This document shows positions 8,625 through 17,876 of a stretch of DNA of 46,825 nucleotides, piece by piece. The DNA is from Streptomyces graminilatus (GTDB lineage Bacteria > Actinomycetota > Actinomycetes > Streptomycetales > Streptomycetaceae). A program made the translations under genes and the position numbers. The notes under the pieces were generated by a model. The model made no database searches. It had not been told where the DNA came from and saw only the letters and a program-made list of their open reading frames with translations. Numbering within the stretch: the stretch's first letter is position 1; the number at the start of each line of letters is the position of its first letter. The stretch lies in assembly GCF_001418565.1 (NCBI RefSeq), contig NZ_LIQQ01000267.1, positions 1 through 46,825 on the forward strand, given 5' to 3'.

Positions 8625-8981
8625 GTGGTGACAGGCACGGGCAACACCGGTTTCGACGATCCGTCCGCCGAGGTACTGGTGGAGGCCGCGGCTGCCTTCG
8701 GGCTGCTCGCCTCGCCCGCCCGGCTGCACATCGTGTGGGCGCTGGCGCAGGGCGAGAGCGATGTGACCGGGCTCGCCGAGCGGGTCGGCGGCGCGCTGCC
8801 AGCCGTCAGCCAGCACCTCACCAAACTGAGACTCGCCGGGCTCGTGCGCTCCAGGCGGGAAGGGCGCAGGCAGGTCTACCTCGTCGACGACCCGGACGTC
8901 GTCACCGTCGTACGGCTGCTGGTCGGGCGGCTGACCGACCGGGCCGAGAGCACCCCCGTACGGCACCTCCGTGGGGTCTGA
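8625..8981 (+). CDS. ArsR/SmtB-type winged-helix regulator
   Basis: A 118-residue protein with the ArsR winged-helix fold: PARLHIVWALAQGESDVTGLAERVG followed by the recognition helix PAVSQHLTKLRLAGLV and the wing RSRREGRRQVYLV. Family members repress metal or stress genes and release DNA on ligand binding. I see no clear CXC metal-binding motif in the recognition helix, so the ligand is unknown. GTG at 8625 or 8628 is the start; no ribosome site precedes it and a -10-like box lies just upstream, so the mRNA may be leaderless. The end overlaps the P-type ATPase gene by 11 bases, so the two are co-expressed and the regulator probably controls that transporter. Confidence 0.88.
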   Translation: MVTGTGNTGFDDPSAEVLVEAAAAFGLLASPARLHIVWALAQGESDVTGLAERVGGALPAVSQHLTKLRLAGLVRSRREGRRQVYLVDDPDVVTVVRLLVGRLTDRAESTPVRHLRGV

Positions 8982-11619
8982 ACTCCGGGCACCGGTCCGG
9001 CTCGACGACTTCCCGCGCGGTCTGACCGACGGCGAGGCCGAGGCGCGGCTCGCGGAGACCGGGGAGAACGTCGTGCCGGCCGCCCGGCCGGTCGGGCTGC
9101 CCGTCCGGTTCGTACGGAGTCTGCGCGACCCCTTCACCGCCGTACTGCTCTGTCTGGGCCTGGTCTCGGCGGCCGTCACGGCCTGGGGGACGGCCTCGGT
9201 GATCCTGCTGCTGGTCGCGGTCAGTTGTGTGCTGCGCGTCTCCGGCGAACATCGGGCGGAACGTTTCCTCGGTGAGTTGCGCGAGCTGGTCGCCGGCACC
9301 GCGACCGTCCTGCGCCGGCCGGAAGGGGGCGGGCCCGCGCCCGCCCGGGAGATCCCGGTCGCCGAACTCGTCCCGGGCGATGTGATCCGGCTCGGACCCG
9401 GAGACCTCGTCCCGGCGGACGTACGGCTGCTGCGCGCGACCGGGCTGACCGTGCACCAGGCGCCGCTGACCGGCGAGTCGGCGCCGGTCCCGAAGAACGT
9501 ACGGCCGGCCGGGAAGGACGTACGGCCGGGGTCGGAGGACGTACCACCGTTCGCGGACGACGAGCAGCCGGGTGCGGCTGGGCGACGGCCGGGTGCGGCT
9601 GAAGGACGGCCGGGTGCGGCGGACCAGGGCGGGTTCGCGCGGGCCGACCTGTGCTTCCAGGGGAGTGCCGTCGTCTCCGGGAGCGCCACCGCCGTGGTGG
9701 TGGCCACGGGGGCGCGTACGCGTTTCGCGGGCGCGCACGGAGCGGTCGTCCTGCGGGACCTGCGGGACCGGAACACCTTCGACCGGTCCTTGCACGGGGT
9801 CTCCTGGGTGCTGATCCGGTTCATGCTGCTCGCACCGCCGCTCGTGCTGATGGCGAGCGGCGCGCTGCGCGGGCAGGGGCCCGGGACGCTCCCGTTCGCC
9901 GTCGCGGTGGCCGTCGCGCTGACGCCCGAGATGCTGCCCGTGGTCGTCAGCACCTGTCTCGCGCGCGGGGCCTCCGGGCTCGCCCGGGCGCACGGGGTCG
10001 TGGTGCGGCGGCTGCCCGCGCTGCACGACCTGGGCGCGACCGACGTCCTGTGCCTCGACAAGACCGGCACCCTCACCCGGGACCAGCCCGTCGTCGAAGG
10101 GTCCACGGACGGCGCCGGCCGGGACGATCCGGAGGTGCTCGCGCTGGCCGCCACGGCCGCCTGGTGGACCCTGCAACTGGCCGAACTGCCAACCCCGGAC
10201 GCCCTCGACGAGGCGCTCCTGACGGCGGTGGGACCGGCCGACGAGCGGTACGACGGGGTGGCGGCGCTGCCCTTCGACCCGGCGCTGCGACTGGCCACGG
10301 CGGTGGTCCGCGCGCGGGGGCGGCTCGGGACCCACGTCCTGGTCGTCAAGGGCGCGGTCGCGGACGTCGTCGAGCGGTGCGCGCTGGACCCCGCCGAGCG
10401 GGCACGACTGCTCACGCGCGCGGACGAGCGGGCGGCGAGCGGGCTGCGGCTGCTCGCCGTCGCCACCGCCGAGCGGCCCGCGCGCACGCGCGCGTGGACC
10501 CAGGCCGACGTACGAGGCCTCGACTTCCGGGGTTTCGTCGCCCTGCGCGACGACCTCGCGCCCACCGCCGCCGAGGCCCTGCGCGACCTCACCGCGCTAG
10601 GCGTCGACGTGCGGATCCTCACCGGCGACCATCCGGGCACGGCCGCCCGCGTCTGCCACGACCTCGGCCTCCACCCGGGTCAGGTCGTGGACGGGGACAC
10701 GGCGGCCGGCCTCGGCGACGCCGAACTGGCGGACCTGGTCCGGCGTACGACCGTCTTCGCGCGCTGCGCCCCCGCCCACAAGGCCCGGATCGTCGCCGCC
10801 CTGCGGGCCGCCGGGTACACCGTCGGCTTCCTCGGGGACGGGGCGAACGACGTGCCCGCGCTGCTCGCCGCCGACGTAGGGATCGCGCCCCGCGCCGCCG
10901 TCGACGTGGCCCGGGAGAATGCCGACGTCGTGCTCGGGGAGAAGGACCTCGCCGCCGTCGCCCACGCCGTCACGGCCGGGCGGCACAGCAGCGGCAACAT
11001 CGCCACGTATCTGCGCGTCACGCTCTCCTCGAACCTCGGCAACGTCGTCGCGATGCTCGCCGCCGGGCTCCTGCTGCCCTTCCTGCCGATGCTCCCGGTC
11101 CAGGTCCTCGCCCAGAACCTGTGCTCCGACACGGCCCAGCTCGCCTACGCCTACGACCGTCCAGGACCGGGCGCCCTGGCCCGGCCGACTGTCCTGCGCC
11201 CCCGTGACCTGCTGCGCTTCCTCGGCGCGTTCGGCGCGCTGAACGCCGTCGCCGACCTCGCGACCTTCGCCGTGGTCGCGCTCGCGCTGCGCGGACCCGA
11301 CGCGCTGGACGACCGGGCCGTCTTCCACTCGGCCTGGTTCACCGAGAACCTCCTCACCCAGGCCGTGGTGATGCTGTTGCTCCGCGGCGGCGGGGGCCGG
11401 GTCACCGGAGCGGTCGGGCGGGCGGCGGCCGCTCTCGCCGCCGTGGGGCTGCTGCTGCCCGTCTCCCCGCTCGGCCGCCCGCTCGGGCTTGTGGGACTGC
11501 CGGTGCCCTACTACGGGCTTGTGGCGGCCGTGCTCGGGCTGTACGGGGGTGCCCTCGCCGTCGCCCGGCGGTGGCGGCCCGGGGCCGGGGCGTGGGCCGC
11601 CCGCCCGGGTCAGCCGTAG
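8971..11619 (+). CDS. mgtA: P-type ATPase, MgtA-like magnesium (cation) importer
   Basis: An 882-residue polytopic ATPase. The N-terminal cation-ATPase domain begins near residue 10 and is followed by the first membrane hairpin. The actuator motif TGES is at 167-170, the phosphorylated Asp363 is in DKTGTLT, and the hinge motif GDGANDVPA starts at Gly622. The C-terminal six-helix cation-transporting domain runs to the end. The order and the lack of a metal-binding CPC motif favour the Mg-type IIIB subfamily (MgtA/MgtB) over heavy-metal pumps. A low-complexity insertion of about 45 residues follows the actuator motif and is not typical of MgtA. The GTG start overlaps the ArsR-type gene, and the 3' end overlaps the convergent LCP gene by 10 bases. 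Confidence 0.88.
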   Translation: MGSELRAPVRLDDFPRGLTDGEAEARLAETGENVVPAARPVGLPVRFVRSLRDPFTAVLLCLGLVSAAVTAWGTASVILLLVAVSCVLRVSGEHRAERFLGELRELVAGTATVLRRPEGGGPAPAREIPVAELVPGDVIRLGPGDLVPADVRLLRATGLTVHQAPLTGESAPVPKNVRPAGKDVRPGSEDVPPFADDEQPGAAGRRPGAAEGRPGAADQGGFARADLCFQGSAVVSGSATAVVVATGARTRFAGAHGAVVLRDLRDRNTFDRSLHGVSWVLIRFMLLAPPLVLMASGALRGQGPGTLPFAVAVAVALTPEMLPVVVSTCLARGASGLARAHGVVVRRLPALHDLGATDVLCLDKTGTLTRDQPVVEGSTDGAGRDDPEVLALAATAAWWTLQLAELPTPDALDEALLTAVGPADERYDGVAALPFDPALRLATAVVRARGRLGTHVLVVKGAVADVVERCALDPAERARLLTRADERAASGLRLLAVATAERPARTRAWTQADVRGLDFRGFVALRDDLAPTAAEALRDLTALGVDVRILTGDHPGTAARVCHDLGLHPGQVVDGDTAAGLGDAELADLVRRTTVFARCAPAHKARIVAALRAAGYTVGFLGDGANDVPALLAADVGIAPRAAVDVARENADVVLGEKDLAAVAHAVTAGRHSSGNIATYLRVTLSSNLGNVVAMLAAGLLLPFLPMLPVQVLAQNLCSDTAQLAYAYDRPGPGALARPTVLRPRDLLRFLGAFGALNAVADLATFAVVALALRGPDALDDRAVFHSAWFTENLLTQAVVMLLLRGGGGRVTGAVGRAAAALAAVGLLLPVSPLGRPLGLVGLPVPYYGLVAAVLGLYGGALAVARRWRPGAGAWAARPGQP
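9565..9627 (+). repeat. Three in-frame 21-bp repeats inside the P-type ATPase
   Basis: Copies at 9565-9585, 9586-9606 and 9607-9627 share the core CCGGGTGCGGC and encode QPGAAGR, RPGAAEG and RPGAADQ. The period is a multiple of three, so the frame is kept. They sit in the actuator domain just after TGES. Confidence 0.85.
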
Positions 11620-13118
11620 GTGAGGTTCGAGCAGGGGTTGTCGTCCGCCGAACGGGCGCCCTCGGAGACGTCCTTCGGGATGACGGCGGGCCGCGCGGCG
11701 GGCGTGGAACCGCCCTTGTAGGACTCGCCGACGACCACGTTGACGCCCGGCGAGGTCACCGGCTGGATGGCCGCGCCCGGGAAGACACGCGCCACGGTCC
11801 AGGCGTCGGACTTGTGGCCGGGGCCGTACTCGATGACGGTCGTCGAGTGGTCCTGGCTGCTCGCGGTCGCCGTACCGGAGACCGTGAAACCGTCGGAGGT
11901 CAGCTCGGCGGCGGCCTTCGCGGCCAGTCCGGTGACGGTGGTGCCGTTGTAGACGGTGACGGTGATTCCCCGCCCGGACACGGGAGCCGGGGCGGCCGGG
12001 GGACGGGCGCTCGGCGAGGACTTCTTCTTGCCGCTGGCGTCCTTGCCGTCCAGGGTGCGGTCCGCCTTGAGCGCGGCCCAGAGTTCACTGGCGTCCGGTT
12101 CGACGATCGCGACGCGTGCGCCCTGGTACCGCCAGGGGATGGTGACGAACTTCGTGTTGTGCAGGTCGATGTCCTTCAGCGTCATCGCGAAGGAGATCAG
12201 CTTCTGCGCGGAGCCGAGGCCGGGGTCCACGGTCAGGGACTTGGTGGCCGCGTCGGCGAGCGGGAGCAGCCTGGTCGGGGTCAGGCCGTCGCTCTTGACC
12301 TCCTTCAGCAGGCTGGCCACGAAGGCCTGCTGGCGCTTGATACGGCCGATGTCGGAGCCGTCGCCGAGGCCGTGCCGGATCCGGACGTAGTCCAGCGCCT
12401 TCTGCCCCTCGACCGTCTGCTCGCCCTTGGCGAAGAGCAGCTTCCCGCGCGTGGGGCGTTTGGGACTCAGATCACGTTCGTACACGTTCTGGGGGAGACA
12501 CACCTTCACCCCGCCCACCACGTCGGTCAGCGCGGCGAAGCCCTTGAAGTCGACGACGACGGTGTGGTCGACCCGCATCCCCGTGATGCTCTCGACGGTG
12601 TTCTGGGTGCAGGCGGGGTTGCCCTTGGCTGTCTCGCCGACGGAGTAGGCCTGGTTGAACATCGTGTTCGGCTGAGCCTTCGTCCACTTGCCGTCGGGCA
12701 GCTTGCAGGGCGGGATCGTGACCAGGGTGTCGCGGGGGATGGAGACGGCGACGGCGTTCTCGTGGTCGGCGTAGATGTGCAGCAGGAAGGCGGTGTCGGA
12801 GCGGCCGATGTCGTTCACGTCACCGCCACCGAGCTTGTTGTTGCCGTCGTTGCGCGCGTCCGAGCCGATGACCAGGACGTTCTCGCCCTTGGACGAGCTC
12901 GCGGGGGGACGGTTGTCCGAGATGCCGCCCGCGTCGAAGGTCTTGATGTCGCCGTCCAGCTTCAGATAGACCCAGCCGGCGCCGGCCGCGAGAAGCAGCA
13001 GGAACGAGAGACAGATCGCCAGCGCCAGCCGCCCGCGCCGACCCGGCTTGCGCCGTCGGGGGCCCGCCGCGGACCGGTGTCGCGGTGGTACGGCAGGCCT
13101 GCTCGTACTGGTGGTCAT
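11610..13118 (-). CDS. LytR-CpsA-Psr (LCP) family wall-polymer ligase with LytR_C domain
   Basis: A 502-residue single-pass membrane protein. A short basic cytoplasmic tail is followed by a transmembrane helix (about residues 32-53), then the extracellular LCP domain with the conserved GSDAR, GRSDTAFLL and VSIPRDTLV segments; the arginines and aspartates in these bind the polyprenyl-pyrophosphate substrate. A C-terminal LytR_C domain follows (about residues 385-470, beginning near ITVTVYNGTTVTGLA). The family transfers teichoic acid or other glycopolymers from lipid carriers onto peptidoglycan. ATG at 13118 is chosen because AGAAGGG lies five bases upstream; a GTG at 13133 is possible but has no ribosome site. 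It is divergent from tatA. Confidence 0.92.
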   Translation of the reverse strand: MTTSTSRPAVPPRHRSAAGPRRRKPGRRGRLALAICLSFLLLLAAGAGWVYLKLDGDIKTFDAGGISDNRPPASSSKGENVLVIGSDARNDGNNKLGGGDVNDIGRSDTAFLLHIYADHENAVAVSIPRDTLVTIPPCKLPDGKWTKAQPNTMFNQAYSVGETAKGNPACTQNTVESITGMRVDHTVVVDFKGFAALTDVVGGVKVCLPQNVYERDLSPKRPTRGKLLFAKGEQTVEGQKALDYVRIRHGLGDGSDIGRIKRQQAFVASLLKEVKSDGLTPTRLLPLADAATKSLTVDPGLGSAQKLISFAMTLKDIDLHNTKFVTIPWRYQGARVAIVEPDASELWAALKADRTLDGKDASGKKKSSPSARPPAAPAPVSGRGITVTVYNGTTVTGLAAKAAAELTSDGFTVSGTATASSQDHSTTVIEYGPGHKSDAWTVARVFPGAAIQPVTSPGVNVVVGESYKGGSTPAARPAVIPKDVSEGARSADDNPCSNLTYG

Positions 13119-13149
13119 CGGCACCCTTCTCACGTCTCACCCTGGTTGT

Positions 13150-13173
13150 ACAGTTGCGCAAAACGGCAACTGT
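13150..13173. promoter_or_regulatory. Inverted repeat between the LCP and tatA genes
   Basis: ACAGTTGC (13150-13157) and GCAACTGT (13166-13173) are perfect 8-base arms separated by 8 bases. They lie in the 71-bp divergent promoter region of the LCP and tatA genes, a natural place for an operator acting on both. Confidence 0.55.
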
Positions 13174-13189
13174 TATGTGTGACGAAAGA

Positions 13190-13498
13190 ATGGGCGGTGA
13201 GGTTGTGCTCCGCAACGGACTGGAACCCTGGCACCTGCTGGTCGTGGCCATCGTGGTCATCGTGATGTTCGGCTCGAAGAAGCTGCCGGACACGGCGCGG
13301 GCCCTGGGGCGCTCGATGCGCATCCTCAAGAGCGAGACGCAGGCGATGAAGGCCGACGGGCCGGCCGCAGAGGGATCCTCGCAGGTCAGCGGCGGTTACT
13401 CCGCCGAACCCGTGGTCGACCGGGCGGAGCCCATTGTCGCGGCGTCGGTCGTCGCCGAGCCGGTTGCCGAGCGACGGGAGCCTGTCGCCGATCGATGA
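13190..13498 (+). CDS. tatA: TatA/E-type twin-arginine translocase subunit
   Basis: A 102-residue protein with a short N-terminus, a single transmembrane helix (WHLLVVAIVVIVMFG), the conserved FGSKKLPDTARALG hinge with its FG and amphipathic helix, and an acidic, Val/Glu-rich C-terminal tail with short EPV repeats. TatA oligomers form the pore that exports folded proteins carrying RR signal peptides. ATG 13190 is taken as start; GTG 13205 is an alternative. No tatB or tatC is nearby, so it is probably an extra TatA/TatE paralogue rather than the main operon copy. Confidence 0.88.
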   Translation: MGGEVVLRNGLEPWHLLVVAIVVIVMFGSKKLPDTARALGRSMRILKSETQAMKADGPAAEGSSQVSGGYSAEPVVDRAEPIVAASVVAEPVAERREPVADR

Positions 13499-13543
13499 GG
13501 TCATCAGGATGGTCGCACCTGAACCGACCATCCTCGCGACCTC
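13497..13543 (+). terminator. Strong two-tier hairpin terminator after tatA
   Basis: GAGGTC (13497-13502) pairs with GACCTC (13538-13543) and GGATGGTCG (13507-13515) pairs with CGACCATCC (13525-13533); the two stems are separated by a symmetric 4-by-4 internal loop. The outer arm starts inside the tatA stop codon. There is no T tract. Confidence 0.8.
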
Positions 13544-13718
13544 AGGCGGACACCGCTCCGGCGATCACCGCCCGCTGATCCACCGGAATCCCCGGGATCC
13601 ACCGGCTTGTCGCCGAAGGCGCCCTGCCCGCCACGCACCGCACCGACGACGGGGTCGGCCTCGTCCAGCGAGGGGCCGAACTCGTCGAGGCGGGCGCGGA
13701 GCCGCCGGGCAGGGGCGC

Positions 13719-14261
13719 CTACGTCGTCAGGTGCGAGGGGGAGTCGGTCAGCGGGGAGCGCAGCGAGCCGCTCAGGCCGCCTTCGTGACCGTCGTCCGCC
13801 GCCGTGGGCTCCGTGGAGTCCGCCGGGTCGGGGCCCGCCATGGCGGCCTTGCCCTGTGCCTTGTCCATGCGCCGCTGCTTGCGGCTGACCTTGGGTTCCT
13901 GGTCGGGAAGCCAGCCGAAGGCCATGCAACTGCCCGTGATGCCCAGCGCGAGGCCGACGAAGAAGCCACCCATGTTCGAGGTGACCCACGTGCCCAGCGT
14001 GAGCATGCAGCCGACGATCGAATAGAACAGGCGCTGCGCGGGATTGAAGATGATCAGCAGACCGCACACCACCATCATCGTCGGCAGCACATAGCCCGCG
14101 ATGCCCTGCACGCCCATGTGGATGACGATCTTCAGCGACACCTTGACGGTGAACAGGATCTCCAGCCCGCCCAGGGTGAGCAGCACTCCGCCCAGGAACG
14201 GACGGTGGGCCCGCCAGGTTCTGAAGGCGGGCCCAACCCCCTCATGCTCGATGCCGGACAT
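13719..14261 (-). CDS. DUF6114 membrane protein
   Basis: A 180-residue protein with four predicted transmembrane helices (FLGGVLLTLGGLEILF, GYVLPTMMVVCGLLIIF, FYSIVGCMLTLGTWV, GFFVGLALGITGSCMAFG) and a long charged cytoplasmic tail. It matches what I know as the DUF6114 family of streptomycetes, of unknown function. Its ATG (14261-14259) shares one base with the TGA of the upstream DUF6230 gene, so the two are translationally coupled and probably form a complex. The first helices are preceded by about 20 residues including FRTWRAHRPF. No catalytic motif is visible. Confidence 0.8.
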   Translation of the reverse strand: MSGIEHEGVGPAFRTWRAHRPFLGGVLLTLGGLEILFTVKVSLKIVIHMGVQGIAGYVLPTMMVVCGLLIIFNPAQRLFYSIVGCMLTLGTWVTSNMGGFFVGLALGITGSCMAFGWLPDQEPKVSRKQRRMDKAQGKAAMAGPDPADSTEPTAADDGHEGGLSGSLRSPLTDSPSHLTT

Positions 14262-14995
14262 CAGCAACCAGACTGGCTGAAGCTGAGGTGCAGATCGGGC
14301 AGCTTGAACACGGCCGCCGTGGTGGCGTAGTTGGTCTGCCGCAGGCCCTTGATCTGGATGGTGTCCGACTGCTGGCTGAAGACACCGGCCGGGCCCTTGA
14401 CGCCCGCCTTGGTGAGCGTGCTGGCGTCGTTGCCGATCTCGATGTGGCCGAAGGACGCCTGGCCCGTCAGGTCGGTGGAGTCGGTCGTCAGGTCTTTCGC
14501 GACCACCGGCTTGCCCTTGGTGCCGCCCGCGTTGATGTGCAGGTAGATGCCGCCGAGGTCGACGCTCTGGCACAGCTTGGTGAGCGTCGCGTTCTTGATC
14601 GCGGAGGTGACGACCAGGACCTGACCGCCGGTGTCGCCCTCGTTCGGGCTGTTCTCGATCATGTTGTCGAGAGCGCCGAACTGCTCGAAGCCGGTGCCGT
14701 TCAGCTCGTCCGCGGTGACGACGAACGGCATGCCCGAGATGGCGAACTGGACGCCGATGGCGCCCTCGGCGGTGAGTACCCCGAGGCCGGCGAAGGCCAG
14801 CGTGGCCGGCACCGCCATCATGGCGGCGCGGCGCCCTCTGACCCGCCCGCGTCGTTCGGTGCTCTTTCCGGCACCTTCGGAGAATCCGGACACATTGGCG
14901 GATCCGGCGACCCCGGTGCCGTCGGCGGCGTTACCGCCCGCTGGCTGCTCGGGGTTGGATCCGGCGGACGACGAGGCGTCCGAGGACGAGGCCAT
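14261..14995 (-). CDS. DUF6230 membrane-anchored extracellular protein
   Basis: A 244-residue protein. A Ser/Gly/Ala-rich cytoplasmic N-terminus of about 60 residues is followed by basic residues (RGRVRGRRA) and one hydrophobic segment (AVPATLAFAGLGVLTAEGAIG), then an extracellular beta-rich domain of about 165 residues. This fits the DUF6230 family of actinobacteria, function unknown. Two cysteines, in LCQS and at the very C-terminus, could form a disulfide. ATG 14995 is preceded by GGGAGC five bases upstream. Stop and start overlap with DUF6114 as TGATG. The pair is recurrent in streptomycetes as far as I recall, so a two-component envelope complex is a fair inference. Confidence 0.8.
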   Translation of the reverse strand: MASSSDASSSAGSNPEQPAGGNAADGTGVAGSANVSGFSEGAGKSTERRGRVRGRRAAMMAVPATLAFAGLGVLTAEGAIGVQFAISGMPFVVTADELNGTGFEQFGALDNMIENSPNEGDTGGQVLVVTSAIKNATLTKLCQSVDLGGIYLHINAGGTKGKPVVAKDLTTDSTDLTGQASFGHIEIGNDASTLTKAGVKGPAGVFSQQSDTIQIKGLRQTNYATTAAVFKLPDLHLSFSQSGC

Positions 14996-16434
<1,439 letters not shown>

Positions 16435-16467
16435 CGAACCGTCAATGAACGGCTGGATCGCCGGTGT

Positions 16468-17466
16468 TCACCGGCGGCGCAGCCGCAGGACGAGGCCGAC
16501 GACCGCGGCGAGGAGTACCGCCGCGGCGCCGGCCGCGACCAGGTTCCGTGACCCGGTGCCGCCGGTGGCCGATGCCACCGGCGCGCCGTCCACGGTGCCA
16601 CCGGAATGCGGGGCGGCGGAGTCGGCGGACTCCGCCGCCCTTCCCGTTTCCGCGGCCTTCTCCGGCTGCCCGGCCGGATCTGCCGAAGCGGTGGGCGCGG
16701 CGGCGGGCGCCGCCTGAGCGGTGGCGGTGGCGGTGGCGGTCGGCGCGGAGCCGCCGGTGCCACCGGAGCCGCCCGTACCGCTGCCGCCACGGCTGCTGCC
16801 AGCGCTCTTCGCCTTCGGGAACACCACGTCCGAGCACGAGTAGTACGTGTCCGGCGTACTGGAGTTCTGCCAGATCGTGAACAGCACATGGCGGCCGGTC
16901 CGGTCGGACGGCAGCTTCATCCCGAAGCGGTACGCGTCGCCCGTCATCGCGGGGTCCTTGACCTCGGCGAACGGCCGGTCCGGCAGGTCGGACCAGTTCA
17001 GCGGGCCGGACGGGTCGTACCCGGGTTTCGTCAGGAACATCTTGAACGTACCGGTGTGCGGAATCGTCGAGCGGTACGTCATCGTCAGCCGCGCGCCCGG
17101 GGTCAGGGTGGTCGCGGGCCAGTCGGAGCGCGCCAGGTCGAGCCCCCGGTAGGCGGGCAGCCCGCCGCCGCACAGCCGGCCGTCCGGGATCACCGCGCGG
17201 TCCCGGCCGTTCACGTCCGGGACCCGCACGTTGTCCCAGAAGGTGAAGGGCGCCCCGCCGTTCGCCGCGACCGCCGCCCGGCAGGCCTCCGTACGGGCCA
17301 GACTGCCGCCGTCGGGGGAGCAGGCGTAGGTGCGGCTGACCGGCTGGGTCGGCGCGCCGTGCGCCTGGGCGGGGCCCGCCGCCGACAGGGTGAGCAGCAG
17401 CGGCGCCGCGATGGCGGTGGTGCCCGCGAGTGCGGCGGCCGAGAGGGTGCGGCGGTGGGCGGTCAT
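16468..17466 (-). CDS. AA10 lytic polysaccharide monooxygenase with C-terminal membrane anchor
   Basis: A 332-residue exported copper monooxygenase. A signal peptide ends at AQA, so mature residue 1 is His36, which with His137 (STIPHTGTF) forms the copper histidine brace; Phe196 in HVLFTIWQ is the likely axial residue. The catalytic domain (residues 36-220) belongs to the AA10/chitin-binding type 3 family that oxidatively cleaves chitin or cellulose. A Gly/Ser/Ala/Thr-rich linker of about 85 residues follows, then a terminal hydrophobic helix (LVAAGAAAVLLAAVVGLVLRLRRR) with a basic stop-transfer tail. It should therefore stay on the cell surface, unlike typical freely secreted Streptomyces LPMOs. 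No LPxTG motif was seen. ATG 17466 follows GGAG. Confidence 0.9.
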   Translation of the reverse strand: MTAHRRTLSAAALAGTTAIAAPLLLTLSAAGPAQAHGAPTQPVSRTYACSPDGGSLARTEACRAAVAANGGAPFTFWDNVRVPDVNGRDRAVIPDGRLCGGGLPAYRGLDLARSDWPATTLTPGARLTMTYRSTIPHTGTFKMFLTKPGYDPSGPLNWSDLPDRPFAEVKDPAMTGDAYRFGMKLPSDRTGRHVLFTIWQNSSTPDTYYSCSDVVFPKAKSAGSSRGGSGTGGSGGTGGSAPTATATATAQAAPAAAPTASADPAGQPEKAAETGRAAESADSAAPHSGGTVDGAPVASATGGTGSRNLVAAGAAAVLLAAVVGLVLRLRRR

Positions 17467-17876
17467 CAGGGACGTCTCCTCGACCAGGGGCAACAGGTCT
17501 GCTTCGACCAGGGGAACAGGTCTGCTCTCGGGCAGTACGGGAAGCGGGCGGGCCGCGTTCAATCGGCGGGCGGCGCGGGCAATCCGCCGTAACTCGCCCA
17601 ACCCGGTCAACCGGCCGTCATACAGGGTCGGTTTTCGGCGTTCAGAGGGTGTGTATCCGGCCCGATAGAGGGTTTCCCCCGTATCCGGATGACCTGCCCT
17701 TTGCCTACTGTTCCACCACAGCCGCCCCACAGGTAACCCCGGAACGGGCCGCTGGCGCTTGGCCGGCCGCCGCGCCGCTTTTCGAACCGCACCCCCCTCC
17801 GCTTCGACGACGAAGCGATTCGCCCGCTACTCCCGCTGCCCGCGCGGCCCGGAGTACGGCCCCGAAAGGCAAGCCC
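17467..17876. other. Divergent intergenic region between the LPMO and the subtilisin
   Basis: 410 bases without a gene that should contain both promoters. A duplicated 23-24 bp segment lies next to the LPMO start (listed separately), and GTATCCGG occurs twice near 17653 and 17682. I could not assign -35/-10 boxes with confidence. Confidence 0.5.
17481..17527. repeat. Tandem 23-24 bp duplication in the LPMO leader
   Basis: CGACCAGGGGCAACAGGTCT plus GCTT (17481-17504) is followed directly by a copy with one base deleted (17505-17527). It lies 15 bases upstream of the LPMO start. GGTC and GACC half-sites recur with the period of the duplication. Confidence 0.8.

Noticed and set aside
13574..13740. 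Possible gene remnant after tatA, readable as GIHRLVAEGALPATHRTDDG with an in-frame stop just before it
   Set aside because: It has no start codon or ribosome site and is too short to assign. The minus-strand reading is equally open. Kept only as a note.
17481..17527. DasR (dre) operator before the LPMO
   Set aside because: The segment contains GGTC and GACC but not the TGGTCTAGACCA-like 12-mer core, so it was listed only as a duplication.
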